Below the pieces are notes generated by a model. The model saw only the letters and a list, made by a program, of their open reading frames with translations. It had not been told where the DNA came from and made no database searches. Below, one piece after another: positions 37,350 through 50,224 of a stretch of DNA of 64,000 bases (position 1 is the first letter of the stretch; each line of letters starts with the position of its first letter). The position numbers and the translations under genes were made by a program. The DNA comes from Syncephalis fuscata. Its lineage: Eukaryota; Zoopagomycota; Zoopagomycetes; Zoopagales; Piptocephalidaceae. The DNA lies in contig JAHLTZ010000020.1 of assembly GCA_025786725.1 (NCBI GenBank), forward strand, positions 124,001-188,000. The letters are read 5' to 3'.

Positions 37350-37939
37350 CATTCGTTCTATTGAACATGGAACTGAGTGGTGAGTGACGTCAAAGTTTAA
37401 AATATTTATTACTGTAGATTTATGATCCAGTATACATATATCTCATTCACTTATATAATTAATAGTGTATGTCTATACTGCTATATATCATTTCATGATA
37501 TAATGAATAAATTCTATTGTTTATATGTTCAATTACATATAGCTTGCTAAATGAATGAAGTAAATGGGTTGAAATTTATTAATAATCAAGCTAGAACAAA
37601 AATAAAAACAGTTTTGGATAGAGCAAGGCTATACGAGTATAGAACGATATATAAAACGATAAATGTACGGTGAAAAGCATATAAAATGACGTTAAAGTTA
37701 TAGCGTGTATAGCGTAATGAGAGGAATGAGGAAAGTATATAGGCGCATATAAACAATAGAATGTGTCTAGTATGGAATAGAATAGTATATAATAGTGTGG
37801 AATAGAATGGGAATGATATATGTAAATAGAGGATATATGTGTACTGAATAGATGTATATTGGATAATAAATCTACAATGATGAGTATTTGATAATTGATG
37901 TCACTCACCACCCATCATTATGTTCAATAAAACAAATGT
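37350..37939. mobile_element. MITE-like terminal-inverted-repeat element, copy 2
   Basis: The same structure as 8511-9100, carried along by the larger duplication and differing by small indels. Ends read TTCTATTGAACATGGAACTG and the reverse of CACCACCCATCATTATG. It has no coding capacity. Confidence 0.7.
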
Positions 37940-38339
37940 CTAGTTCAATTGCGCGAATATTATTGAATGAGCATTTGATTGCCAATATTACTGATATCAC
38001 ATTATTATTTTACATGACTGGAACTATAACACACTTGCTTTACCTTTCTGTTGTCTAAATCATTTCACGCTTTGTTCTGTTATCGCTCTTGCAGCCATTT
38101 TAACATATAACATAGCTGAAGAAATAACATTTGGTTTACCAATGTTTTATTTAGCTTCTGCTTTTAATCATGTTTAATAAAATAAAAGTATCGTTTTTCA
38201 TTATAAATAAACTCCATAACAATAATTATACACTCATTAGATTTATACAAGTTTAATACAACAAACGCGTAGTTGATCCTATTTGTGTAGGACCGATCCA
38301 CACGACTTTATTCACTGTTAATAACATTTGAATAGACAA

Positions 38340-39318
38340 TTAGATCTTGGAGAAGTTCTCAATGTCAATGGACTGGACATAGTCCTCGAGTTCGCGGATT
38401 TGCTCCTCAAGATCGTCGGTCGAAACCTTGGCATCTTCAACAACGCAAGCAATGCGAAGCTTGTTGATACCGTAGCCAACTGGCACGAGCTTGGAAGTAC
38501 CCCAGACGAGACCGTCCATGGCGATGGCACGTACACCAGCCTCCATGGCCTTAAGGTCGGTTTCATCATCCCATGGCTTGACGTCGAAGGTGATCATCGA
38601 CTTGGCAATGACAACTGGCTTCTTCGATTTCTTTGCGTGGTACTCGGCCAAACGCTGCTCCTTGAGGCGTTCAGCTTCCTCATCGGCCTCTTCGTCGGAA
38701 GCGAAAAGATCAATGTCATCATCATCTTCTGCTTCAGCCTTGACGAAGGAGAAGGATGAAAGCTCCTTGGCCTCACCAGGGAGAGCACCCTGGTCTTGGG
38801 CGGCAATGTGGCGGTACCAACGGGCAGCATTAGGGAAGCTAGCAGCTGGTTCCTTGCCGAGGGCCTTGAAGACAACAACATCGGCCTGAGAGGCAGTGAA
38901 GCTAGATAGAAGTAAACAACGTAAAAAATAAACGTTAGTAGTTGTTGCTAAGACTCAACACACTGGTAGGTGTGTATGCGTGTATTTGTTTGCATATCAT
39001 GTTCATAGTATGCGGCATCTTTATGGCAACACTTGTCTATTTCATAAGTAGAAAGAGACACGGGTCAGTGATTTGGATATTCACTTCCTGTACCGGGGTC
39101 TTAAGCCGGCTCAGCAACACGGACCAAATATAAAATCATCATTCCCAGTTGGTTGGCTTAGCTGGTTGATCAGCAATAGCTGTTGTCAACGAACCAGAGC
39201 CAACATGCCAGCATACGTCATGCAGGTGGGCACAGCCAACAAATACTTACCCCTCGATGTAGGACTTGTCCTCGAGGAACTCGTTCAAAGCCTTCAATGT
39301 AGCGTCGTTGAAAGACAT
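38340..39318 (-). CDS. Elongation factor 1-beta (eEF1B guanine-exchange subunit)
   Basis: Exchanges GDP for GTP on eEF1A during translation elongation. Two exons, 39318-39251 and 38901-38340, give about 209 residues. The GST-C-like N-terminal region ([20 protein letters not shown]) and the acidic linker ([14 protein letters not shown]) are present. So is the catalytic C-terminal domain: [33 protein letters not shown] and DIENFSKI at the end. Intact, with no frameshift. Codon choice is GC-ending and strongly biased compared with neighbours, as expected for a very highly expressed gene. The intron is long for this window, about 350 nt. Confidence 0.95.
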
Positions 39319-39520
39319 ACTGATGGGAGAGCTGGACAAGATCTGTGCAAAAAACGTATGGCAGAAAGGACAAGAAGAGAAGCGACGGGTGAGGTCAGAG
39401 TCAAAGTCGATGCCACTTTATTTTAGTGATAAAAATGAAAAATGACGGAGCAAAGTCGATTTTCCCATCAATCTGACTTGGTCCAGCTCTATTGTACAGA
39501 GGAGCAGGGGTGCTACCCTT

Positions 39521-41621
39521 TTATTCAAGCGCCTCTTCTTCTTGTCTTAGCATTTCCTCAATACGTTCTCGAGTCCGACGTTCGCGAAAAGCGCGCGCAT
39601 CTATGACATATTGACGCATTAGCTGCATAGTTTTGACGTAGTATTTCTATAAATCGTATTTAATAAATAAGCATTATTACAGTTATGACTCTATCGGCTT
39701 TTATGTTTGACTTACGTTGCGCTCTTCCTCCGATAAGGCCCGCCAGCTCTTTACCGACTGTGCATTGAAATTTATCGAGCTTTGAGTGCCAGTACGAGTG
39801 CGCAATTCTTTCAGATACAATACATAGGAGCTTGGTGGTCGGGCCGGTTGACCGGGTTCAGGTAGCCGTGCACGTCGTGATTTACCCGTGTTAAGATAAT
39901 TATTTAGTCGCAACATTCGATTCATTTCTTGTATATGCGTCGCCGATATAGTCTCATACAGTTTACTGGATTTAATAGCTCGTTTTTTCTTCAATTGATC
40001 CGACTTTTGTACATATTGCTACAATAGAATAAACCATTAAATAATCACACTTTTACAAATATAATAGTTGTTGCTAACCTGTTTATCCTCGTTCGACATA
40101 GCTTGCCATTTGATGCTAGCAATGCGCATAAGTTCACCTGGCTTATTTACCACATTTGGCTTTCTATACAAATGGCGGCCTTCTGCGAGGAAAACAGAAA
40201 ATGCACCTTTGGCTGCTGGTACAAATGTTACAGGCATGGCTATACACCACTATAGTTAGCCACTATACTGATTGACATAAAGATAAGCTTACTCGTAAAC
40301 GCAAGTTGTCGAGCCAGTTGAGCAGTTTTATTTGTGTTAGCCATATTGGATGTATACTTGGGACGTAGCTTTTTTACAAAGTTAGTTCCTTCTTTCATGG
40401 CCATTAGATGATAAGGCGAATAGTATTTGGCATAAGACGCCGCGTGCGATTCTAATGTAGATACATTCGAGGCAAATGCTGTATTATTTGATGTAAAGCT
40501 ATTTTGCGAGAAAATATCAAACACTTTAGTCTTCTTTAGTTTTCGTTGCTGTTCAGAGTTTAATGTTAACAATTAACAACTATAAACTACTAGTTCATCA
40601 TTAATATACAATTAGTCACTTACTTGACGTTTATTTGGTGTTGCAGTTTCAGTATCTGTATTAATTGGCGACTTTCGTGGCCGACCAGGTTTTCTTTTTT
40701 CCTTTGGTTGACTTGAGTCGTCTGTATCTGCACTGACTTTTTGTCTTGGTCTACGTTTCTTTATTGGCGTATCTTCGTTTGCTGGCTGTGTATCGATTGG
40801 TGTCTTTCGCGGACGACCACGCTTCTTTTTCTCCACTTCAACTGGTTTTACGTTATCTTTAACTATTTTTTTGGGACGTCTTCGTCTCTTTTTTACTAAT
40901 TCATTGTATAATTGTTAATTCAAATATGCAGATTATACGCTTAATATCTTACCACGACTAACAAGTTTTCTAGGATGTCTTCTTGGCCTGCCTAACTTCT
41001 TTTGCCAAAAATCTTCACTATCCATATATAATGTCAATTCATCTTCAGTCTCTCTATTACCATCTGGTTGATGTATTTGATCATATTCAACTTTTGCGTG
41101 CCCAACATTATCATGCCCTGTATTAAAAAGTGCATTCTTAAATAATTAGAATAAAGTATATGTATATATGAATATTCATTACTAATACCAATTTTTAAAT
41201 CTAATTGTTGTTTAAAAGTTTGTAATATGTGTGTTTGGTTAGCTTCATCGATACTCGATGCTAATGTCGACGTGTGCTTTTCATTCTGTTGAATAGCAGT
41301 TGAATCTTTTTTATATACTTCTGCATCGAGTGGGACATATGACACGTAGCTATCATTCGACCATATATCTGTAGTCTTGTTTTTTGCCTCATTTAAAGGT
41401 GTAGTAGTTTTAATGACAAGATCATTATTGCTATTACTGTTATTGCCGCCATTATTGTCATTACACTGCGTTGTATACAAAGCTGTCGCAATTGCGCTTG
41501 TGTCGACAAATAACGGCCGCCCAGCTTTACTCAACAGCGGTAAAGGGTGGCGCTGAGGTAAGTAAGCCAAATATAAGGATTTGGCAATAAAGCGCTGACA
41601 TTGCATACGAGTAAACAACAT
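39521..41621 (-). CDS. HMG-box protein with AT-hooks and possible mitochondrial presequence
   Basis: Seven exons: 41621-41189, 41117-40953, 40895-40624, 40548-40293, 40239-40079, 40018-39716 and 39646-39521, all in phase, 571 residues. The N terminus (MLFTRMQCQRFIAKSLYLAY) is basic and amphipathic without acidic residues, as in mitochondrial presequences. The middle holds AT-hook-like motifs: KKLGRPRRHPRK, KKRGRPRKTP and KRKPGRPRKSP. Two HMG boxes follow, one from AAKGAFSVFLAEGR to SNEDKQQYVQKSDQL, the other from PPSSYVLYLKELR to SEEERNKYYVKTM. Two HMG boxes plus a presequence recall Abf2/TFAM, which package mitochondrial DNA, but AT-hooks are unusual for them. A nuclear chromatin role remains possible. 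Confidence 0.78.
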
Positions 41622-42219
41622 GCAAACGGCAGTAATAAAAGAAAAATAAACAACTACGAGTTTTTATTGCGTGTCTTACCACACATTAAAAATTAAATCA
41701 TGATTACTGTGTTTATGGTTTATCGATTAACACTAACAATATACATAATAAATATAATATAATACTATTACAACTATCACTGAGGCTCTTGTTGGGTTGT
41801 TGGCTGTTTTCTAATGTTATTAGCTAACTTCCCTTCAAACTAGCTAATCTTGGTTATTCAGGTTAATCCTAGTATTATTTGTTACTAAGAAACAATTTAT
41901 TATTACTATTGCTATTGTTATTGTTGTGATTTAAAAATTAGTTTATATAAAGCTTAGAAACGGTAAAGCATAAGTGTCAACAAAATGGTTAGAATTGAGG
42001 GTGGCCTTGGTGACGAAACAACCGCATACTTGTACTTATCATGTTGATTGCGGTGTTAATTCCACTTCATTTCGACGCTACAATAGATATCGATATATTT
42101 TAGTACTTTAGTTGCATGGTAGATAGCCTTTGTTTAAAACCTCTAGATTAAATTACTAGATCATTCATTCGAGTATAAACATTATTTTAAATTATATAGA
42201 CTTGATATCACTGGACATT
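41622..42219. other. Divergent promoter region
   Basis: Shared upstream region of the HMG-box gene (-) and the Dbf2-like kinase (+). No gene is seen; ATT-rich short repeats lie near 41897. Confidence 0.5.
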
Positions 42220-44423
42220 ATGTTTAAAAATATAGCCAGTGTTCCAAACAAGCCACTAACTATTAGTCGCAATAATAGACCAAATGTTACTTCGTGTAAG
42301 TTATAGCCAGATAACAATACAGCATGGGTAACCGTTACTTAAAAATAATACATGTTAGCCACGGTAGAGCCACCAGCTGCTGCACCGAAAAAGCTTGCCA
42401 CTAGTCTTCAGCACCCTGTAGAATGTGGTAATTATACTGACGAACACGATCCTATCGATAGTGCTACCTGCTTTGTTGCCAAATCAGCGCGTCGTCGTCT
42501 TCAAACAGTACAACAATGTATGTGTAAAAATAACCAATGAATTACGAATAACACGGTAATACAGATTTCCACGGCTATTATCAAAATTTCCTGGATCAAT
42601 TGAATCAACGAAATACGCGCCAGCAGCCGCATGATACAAATGTCGTCAAGGTAAATAACGTCAGTTTTTATTATTTCAACTTTTTAGTGACTTCATTTAT
42701 GTAAAATAGGATCAACATAGTTGTGAACAAATAGAGAATCGCGACCCTCAAGATAAGACACAGGTGCCGCCAACTCGACAAGTGCGACTTTCCTTAAGTG
42801 ATTTTCAATTGTTATCGCAAATAGGCCAAGGAGGCTATGGTCAAGTGTATTTGGCACAGAAAACCGATACTGGCGAGATGTGTGCAGTCAAAAAGATGAA
42901 TAAGCAAATGCTGCATAAATTAAATGAAGTACTTGAGTTGTTAGTACATTAATCGTTTGTTGACATATTCTTAGGTACAACATGTTTTGACGGAACGAGA
43001 TGTGCTTACAACTTCTACTTCACCATGGCTGGTTAAACTTTTCTATGCTTTCCAAGACACAGAACATCTTTATTTAGCAATGGTAGTGTCATAATAATTA
43101 CAATTAAATTAGCCTATCTAATTAAACGATTATTGCTGCTATTATTATCAGGAATATGTACCCGGTGGTGACCTTCGTACTTTACTTAATCACCGTGGTA
43201 TTTTGCGTGTTAAAAATGCACGTTTTTATTTTGCTGAAATGGTTACCGCGGTCGATGCACTTCATCAACTTGGCTACATCCATCGTGATTTGAAGCCTGA
43301 GGTACATGCGTGTACAACTCGGTAAAAGCTTAACATACGAGTAATTGTTGTATCGTAGAATTTCCTTATTGATGCCACTGGCCATATAAAACTGACCGAC
43401 TTTGGCCTGTCCAACGGTACACTAAGCCAAGCACAGATAGAAACAATTCGGGAAAAAGTAAGCTAATTCTATGTATATTATTGCTATATTTACATGTATT
43501 TGTTGCAATTAGTTTAATTCAACAAGCAACCATCTGCTTATTCGCCGTAATTCAAAGCAAAAACGCAATCTACAACTAATGAGACGACAGAATTTATCTA
43601 GAGTATTTAACTTTAATTTAATACAGCTACAAATCTGATTATTTAATCCTTTATAGGCGTTTTCTACCGTAGGATCTCCGGACTACATGGCTCCAGAAGT
43701 GTTAACGGCTATTGGCGGCTACGATCATGTTGTTGACTACTGGTCGCTAGGCTGTGTATTATACGAATTTCTAGCTGGACACGCGCCATTTACAGGCGCC
43801 ACAACCGACGAAGTATGGAACAATGTACGCCATTGGAAAAAAGTACTTGAACGACCAAAGTTCAATAATCCATCAATAAACATTAACTTCACTGATGATG
43901 CATGGCACTTAATTACCCAGTAAGCCAATCCATCATTCAATACACTTAATTACTTACCACTAGACATGCAAGGCTTATTACACATCGTGAGTGTCGGCTA
44001 TCTTCTCTGGATAGCATTAAAAAGCACCCTTTCTTCCGAACTACCGAATGGGAAGATTTACGCTCACATAAGGTATTTGGGAAATGCCAAACAATGCAGC
44101 ATCAACAACAGCTTAATGATTGGCATTAGGTTCCATTTGTTCCAAAACTATCAGCTCCCGATGATAATACTTATTTTGACGATTTTACCAATCCGGCTGA
44201 TATGGCTGCCTACAAAGATGTGCTGCAACGACAGGCGTATATCGAATCAGTCGGCGGCAATGCGGCTAATCCATCTCATATTACATTTATTGGATTTACA
44301 TTTCGTCATCGGCCCACCAACAGTTTGATCCGAAGCCACATCGACTCCACCACATATGGCATGGCCTCTTCTATGATTGTCGAGGAGGATTACGCCGAGG
44401 ATGGCGACAACAAAGAGAATTAA
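42220..44423 (+). CDS. Dbf2/Sid2-type NDR-family protein kinase
   Basis: AGC kinase of the mitotic exit/septation pathway. Eleven exons: 42220-42295, 42359-42517, 42565-42650, 42710-42928, 42975-43082, 43152-43301, 43359-43457, 43513-43602, 43657-43919, 43964-44072 and 44130-44423, all in phase, 550 residues. Catalytic parts: Gly loop GQGGYGQVY, Lys in CAVKKM, HRDLKPENFL, DFGLS and APE in YMAPEV. The long basic insert between DFG and APE that marks NDR/LATS kinases is present and is encoded by its own 90-nt exon. The N terminus has an Mob-binding-type Arg-rich helix ([12 protein letters not shown]), and the C terminus has the hydrophobic motif ([10 protein letters not shown]). Confidence 0.92.
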
Positions 44424-46010
44424 GTCACAATAGATGCAGTCATGTATTGGCAATAATAGCCCAGTATTATTATTATTACTAGTATAGCTATTTTTATGGT
44501 GGCTATCATATTACTATTGCTAGAGTTTTATGCAAAACATCAATAACTCGAATAATAAATCATGATTAGTTTTTACTACTAAGAAGTGGTATTTGTTGAA
44601 GTAGTATCATATTAACTTTGATTGAATTAATCAGTGTCTTACTTAATATGCACTATTTCCAATATTCAATATTAGTGTTAATAAAATTAAATAGTGTTTC
44701 ATTTTACTTACAATAATATTACATTTAATTATGATGTTGATGCAACAATGTTAGTTTGATTTCTTATAATAGTACGTGGTAAGAAATCAGAAGGCCTTGG
44801 TTCACCACTAGCCATTGTACTGAATATACTGTGCATGTTTCTGCTGGCATTAACATCGCACTATTCATTCATTCATATAAATCATTCGTCTATTGCTTCA
44901 TCTCTTAGAATATGATTATATTTCATTATTTCAATAATGACACCTTCTATGACTACACTGTCTTTAAGAAACATCGACTTTGATTGTATTTCCTATTACA
45001 TTCAGTAATTTATTGGTAGTATGCTCTATAACAATGACTTTTAGTATTAAATGGCTTTAATGTTTCTACTGTATCTTGACTTCTACATTTTTTATTTATC
45101 CTTTCACCCCTTCACTTTTAAATACAATTAAACATTCACTCATTACTATAACATGTATAATATTACATCCAACATTAGTTCATTTATGTGTAATTATCAG
45201 GATAATATGTAATTAGTTGGTTATCTTTATTATTGCTTAATATATATATACATTGTCATTATGATATTAATTGTTCAAATGCCATTTATTTAGTCAGATT
45301 GGCTATAGGAAAAGTGATTGTTTAATAAACATATTTATAAAATTATATTAATATTGATCTTACATCACAAATATGTCCAAAATACACTAGTAGAATATTA
45401 GAAAGTAGAAAAGATCATTCAAACGCAAGAATCCATGCTGTACGTAGATGCAACGACTGCGGAACGATATGAAATTGCGATCATATGACTTTTATTAATA
45501 TTCGATCAATCTTTCTACGCATGATAGCAACAACAATAATCGACCCTAAATGTTTCAATGAAATCAAATAGTATGTCACATTATTTATTTAATCAATTTA
45601 TTAACAATATTTTAATAGGAAGTAATATAACTATGTTGTACATAATAATAGCATAATTTCGATTGGAACAAATTGTGCTTTGAGGCAGATGTGGGAGCAA
45701 AGTAAAATGCAACCATAGCCTTTTAAATAGTGTAACATATCATTTGATTTTCTTGAAACATCTAAGACCGATCATTGTTGGCCATGTGTAGGAAGATTAA
45801 TTGAATATTAATAAAGCCATATACTGATTCCATATTATTCCGCAATTGTTGTTGTTGCGCTAATATATACATGCTATGTATTATTCATTTTTAGCTTTAG
45901 CTTTTAGTACTTGTCAGTTGAGTTAAATAAACTGCATCATCATGTAAAATATTGTGTCTCATTTAACATCATTATAGTATGGTTTGGGGACAAATGACTA
46001 TTTTTATTAA
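44424..46010. other. 1.6-kb AT-rich intergenic region
   Basis: No gene, RNA or strong repeat could be supported. It is the 3' flank of the kinase gene followed by low-complexity AT sequence. Confidence 0.45.
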
Positions 46011-46524
46011 CATCCAATTTATTGAACATGATGATGAATGGTGAGTGACATCAATCATCAAATACTCATCATTATAAATTTATTATTCAGTATACATGTA
46101 TAATCTATTCACCTATATCATTTCCATTCCATGATATATTAGACACATTTTATTGTTTACATGCTTAATACACTTCATTCATTCCTCTCATTGCGCCATA
46201 TACACTATAAATTAACAGAGTTATTATGCTTTCTTACCATACATTTGTCATTTTATATACTGCTTTATTGTTTTATTGTCTACTAACTACGCACTATTTA
46301 TTATAGTTGGCCTTTTGGTGCTAGCTATATTATTGGTCAATCTCAGCTTATTAAGCTTTATGTACTTGCAACCTATAGCAAATAAATGTGTTTAATATAC
46401 CATAGAATAATAATGATATAGGTGAATAGATTATATATGTGTACTGGATAATAGATCTACAATGATGAGTATTTGATGATTGATGTCACTCACCACCCAT
46501 CATCATGTTCAATAGATTGGATGT
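46011..46524. mobile_element. MITE-like terminal-inverted-repeat element, copy 3
   Basis: The best preserved copy. Arms of about 120 bp begin CATCCAATTTATTGAACATG on the left and end in the near-exact complement on the right (CATGTTCAATAGATTGGATG). Both share the GGTGAGTGACATCAATCATC core. The centre has no coding frame. Similar motif pieces continue near 46610, which may be a second degraded end. Confidence 0.78.
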
Positions 46525-47442
46525 TGTTGGATGTTAGTCATTTGACCACTAAAAAGCAATAAATGTAATGATGTAGCGATTAAGTAAAACTCCCACTTGT
46601 CCTATGTTCAATAGATTGAATGTGCAGTGCAATTACGCGAATGTTATTAAAAGTTATTTGACCCCCAAATCACATTAAATGACTAATAGATTGTTTAATG
46701 TAAAAATAGATATCTTCATTTAATTAATAATTAATGTAATATATACAATCCATAAATTAAATGGTATTGTACAAAAAAGACTATGAACAAACTGAAATAC
46801 AGATGAAGGAGTTGCCTAAGTGGTGGAATAAAAGAAAGAATAAAAATCAATTGCATAAAAGCAAATATAATTATAGAATATATCAACAGTAGAACAATGA
46901 GTGTAATAATAATGACAAACAGCAGACAATAAAGACAAGTATATTCATAGAACAATGTCACTGGTAAAATAAGAAGTATGGATGCCAATGCATAAACAAA
47001 TGCCATTATCATAGAACATGATATTATAATTGACAGCTAAACTTTAAGCATTAAATTCAGTATATAAGCAACATTGTTTATTATGAATGATCATTTAAAT
47101 ACAAATTAATCTAATCAACTCGTCACTTATTTAAATTATTACGATCGATTGCGTAAAAAGATCTACTGCCTCCAGCGAGGACTAGAATAGATAGTCGACC
47201 AGGCGAAACTTTTACCCCCTTCGCATTTATATATTTAAATTGCTACCATGATGGCATGAGCACCCTACGTGCTTTGGCTTTCCTTCTCTCTCCCCTTCTT
47301 CGCCGGCTCGCTTTTCCTTTTTATTCTACGCAGCACTATTTGGCTTGAATTGCACAAATAGCTGCTTTATTCTTTTATTTGGCTGCTTTCCGGGTCCATA
47401 GTTTATCTTTTACATCCTGTAGCATTTATATTGTAGAACAAT
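46525..47442. other. Intergenic upstream of NC2-alpha
   Basis: Holds a partial extra end of the inverted-repeat family near 46600-46680, an AT-rich hydrophobic frame not believed to be real, and from about 47140 a more GC-rich stretch that is probably the NC2-alpha promoter and leader. Confidence 0.45.
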
Positions 47443-48460
47443 ATGAAAAAGTATAAAACAAAATTCCCTGTGGTAAGTATTGTGTACACACAGCATATAA
47501 ACTAGAAAGCAGCACTGCTTATTGCGAGTAGACTAGGCCAGAAACTAACGTATTTTATTGTTTGACATAATATTAGGCGCGGATCAAAAAGATCATGCAG
47601 ACCGATGAGGATGTAGGCAAGATGTCGCAAGCTACACCTGTTCTAATTTGTATCCTTTAATAGTAGTGCTAATTGTAACAAGCAGAACATGTTCGATTTT
47701 ATATAGTTATATGCTTAACTAATAAATGCCGTATTAATAATAACAATAATACGAATTTATAGCAAAAGCACTGGAACTATTTATGCAATCGCTTATTGAG
47801 GAATCTTGCAAAGAAACGCGTAAACGTATGGGCAAACGCTTGACCCCATCTCATTTGTAAGTTTGGCAACTATTTTTAATCAAACATAACTAAATGGCTT
47901 GTTGTAGGAAACAATGCATTATGCATGCTCAAAGCTTTGACTTTCTCAAAGAGTTGTCGCCGAAGTACCTGATCCTGTTGGCGATACAGATGTAGTGACG
48001 ACCAGCTCGGGTGAACCTGGAGTACCGCAAGTTAGCCGTGGCCGAGGAAGGCGTCCTAAAGGCAGTGTTTCTGGAACACAGTCTGCGACTTCATCTTTTC
48101 GTAACGAAACACATCCTGGATCACCGCCCTCATCGGTTGTGGGCATTAAACGAGAAGGATCAGAGATAGGATCGGATGTGGCTAATGATCAGTCACGGCC
48201 ACTGTCGTCAGAAGAGTGGCAGCCATCTTCTGTATCGTCGTCGGAAACCGCTAGTTTAGAACACCCAAATATGCTACCATCTAATACGTCTAACAACAGT
48301 ATGTCTATCACTTCTGTTATTAATGTAGCCTCTACCGATGAACACTTAGATAAGGAGCCTGTACGATCAAGAAAAAGGTATTACACAGTGCTATTGTCGT
48401 TTATCATTGACTAATAGAATGATATCATTGTATAGTAGACGAATTTGGGACGAGAATTAA
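47443..48460 (+). CDS. NC2-alpha / DRAP1-like transcriptional corepressor
   Basis: Histone-fold protein that pairs with Dr1 (NC2-beta) on TBP. Exons 47443-47472, 47577-47649, 47763-47856 and 47908 onward, with a likely last intron at 48378-48417 or longer and stop at 48458-48460. The histone fold is plain: FPVARIKKIMQTDEDVGKMS, then ATPVLISKALELFMQSLI, then RLTPSHLKQCIMHAQSFDFL. The C-terminal half is Ser/Thr/Pro-rich with an RGRGRRPKG AT-hook-like segment. After FLKEL the frame shifts near 47956 where one G seems lost; restoring it gives VAEVPDPVGDTD, matching the family. The ending is uncertain: the unspliced frame stops at 48414. Confidence 0.85.
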
Positions 48461-48625
48461 AACAACAGTGGTTATTATAATGGTAAACTTTACTTAGATA
48501 TTGAACTTGAAGCAGAGAAAAAGAAAACAAAGACAGTAGTGAATTGTTGGCTGTATAGCGTATTTGTTTATGATTGTGTTAAAACGAACGAACAAACAAA
48601 CCAATGAAAAATATGCAAATTTTAT

Positions 48626-49738
48626 TTATTGCAATAGTACTTTGTCTACATCCATTGAAGTATCAGTGCTGTCTTTTGGCAATAGCTGACCCTCTTCATC
48701 CTCTTCGATTGCTGTTCGTAACGGATGATGCCGATGATGCACTGTATGGGACTGTGAGGATCGGGCTGGACCAGAAGCTACACGATCATTCAACTCCCCG
48801 TCGGTATCGTTGTGTTGAGTATCTATGTCTATGTTTGGCGTACCAATGTCAGCATCAGCCATTTCGAGAGCTGCTGCATCTATACTCGGGTCTCCGTCCG
48901 TTTCGGCCTGAATTGCAGCGGTCATTTCGGCTATACAATCGAGTATACGACGAAGATGAGCACGACGCATTTCCACACGATCTGCATGTTTTTCCTGGCT
49001 ATTGCCCAGTTCATTAATTTCTTCGCGTAGTCTATGAATATTACTATAATTTATAAATTAGAAATAGCTTAACGCCAGGTAATAAACATGACTAACCGAT
49101 GTGATGTATCTCGTGTTGGCAGTTGATTAATCTTAGTCGCCAATCGATCGTATTCTAGTTTACGTTCCCTCTCTTGACGTGCTTCATCTAGTTCTTTTTT
49201 AAGCTCTAGTACATGTTCGGCGGCATTTTTAGTTTCGTCAGCTATCAATCAAGTATATCAATATAATGAGTTGTGCAAAATCACGTATTAGTTATATGAA
49301 GTATTGTCGAATACTGTAGATGCTACCTACCAAGTGTCACCGCTGTTTGCTGATATCTTCGGCTTTCCTCGGCACTTGCTTCGAGCTGTAATCGCTGGCG
49401 TACTGCAAACAGCCGAAACTGTTCAATATCATAAATGACTTGCAAGTAGGCATCTTGTCTAAATGCATAAAATATAGCTGGTTTAAGCCGCACAATACCC
49501 GCAACTATACGCATTCAACTTACACTAACTGTCTTTCATCGCCACTTGGTACAACGTCCATAGCGGTGGGCGATGAGTCGGCACGACATAGCTTGACGAA
49601 TTCCGCGTAGCGTTTTAACAGCCGGCGAAGTAATCGCTCATCAGCTACAAGCCGATTTAATACTATGGCTAGTTAAAGTCTAAGTTACTACTGTTAAGTT
49701 TATAAAGGTGCGGTTATACCTGGATTCAGCGTTGCCAT
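48626..49738 (-). CDS. THO complex subunit 7 (THOC7/Mft1-like)
   Basis: Coiled-coil subunit of THO/TREX, which couples transcription with mRNA export. Five exons: 49738-49720, 49668-49524, 49458-49331, 49241-49097 and 49043-48626, all in phase, about 284 residues. The THOC7 pattern is seen in VADERLLRRLLKRYAEF, QEREKLEYD-type residues (RERKLEYDRLATKINQLP), TRDTSHRNIHRLREEINELG and MRRAHLRRILDCIAEM. The C-terminal 85 residues are acidic and low complexity. It converges with NC2-alpha, with only 165 bp between the stops. Confidence 0.82.
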
Positions 49739-49784
49739 AACACTGATTGACTACGTGTGTAATAAAAAAATAGAAAGACTGTCA

Positions 49785-50224
49785 ATAGATTCATCGATGC
49801 ACTCAATAGCCATCAAAATGAGGCTGATCACATTGCCAACTCGGATGTGAATGCCTACACCACTGCAAACAACGTTTGTGCCAACAACAACTATGTCAAT
49901 AGCGCTAATCATAACTTTGTTGGATAACAAATGGGAACATGTGGCAATAATGCCGAATATCGTGTTTGTAACATGTCCTGAATAAACACGTATTTGAACT
50001 ATTACAAACAATTGCTTTGTAAAATGACTATTAGTTTTTATTATATAGCGGAATATGTAATTTAAATTAATGAGTACCACTTATTGAACTAGCTAAATCC
50101 AATGCTTTCTACTATAAAATATTGTTTGATTAGATTGTAACATACATCATTAATAGTAATAATATTTTAATATTAATTTAACAACAAATGTTTGATATTT
50201 AATAATCACTGGCTAAATAATATA
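49785..50224 (+). pseudogene. Inverted 3' fragment of the secreted DYGNC-protein gene
   Basis: The plus strand carries the last 45 or so codons of the gene at 34636-35067 (NSHQNEADHIANSD through NSANHNFVG and stop) and about 300 bp of its 3' flank. The signal peptide and Cys-rich repeats are absent. The remaining codons are still nearly identical, so the copying is recent. Confidence 0.82.

Larger units (their letters stand above)
36794..38185 (+). repeat. Duplicate of 7952-9342 fused to the peptide repeat
   Basis: Contains the 3' end of the TBCC-domain gene, its flank and a complete MITE-like element, in the same order as at 8 kb. About 80 bp between 36714 and 36794 is shared only with copy A, showing that A and B descend from one fusion event. 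Confidence 0.88.

Noticed and set aside
35441-38185. Possibility that the composite repeat is an autonomous transposon
   Set aside because: No transposase, integrase, reverse transcriptase or Rep/helicase frame is present. Only the peptide gene and a host-gene fragment are encoded.
46731-47012. 93-codon hydrophobic minus-strand ORF resembling a membrane protein
   Set aside because: Composition is simply AT-rich (Ile, Leu, Phe, Tyr), with no conserved motif, splice signal or codon support.
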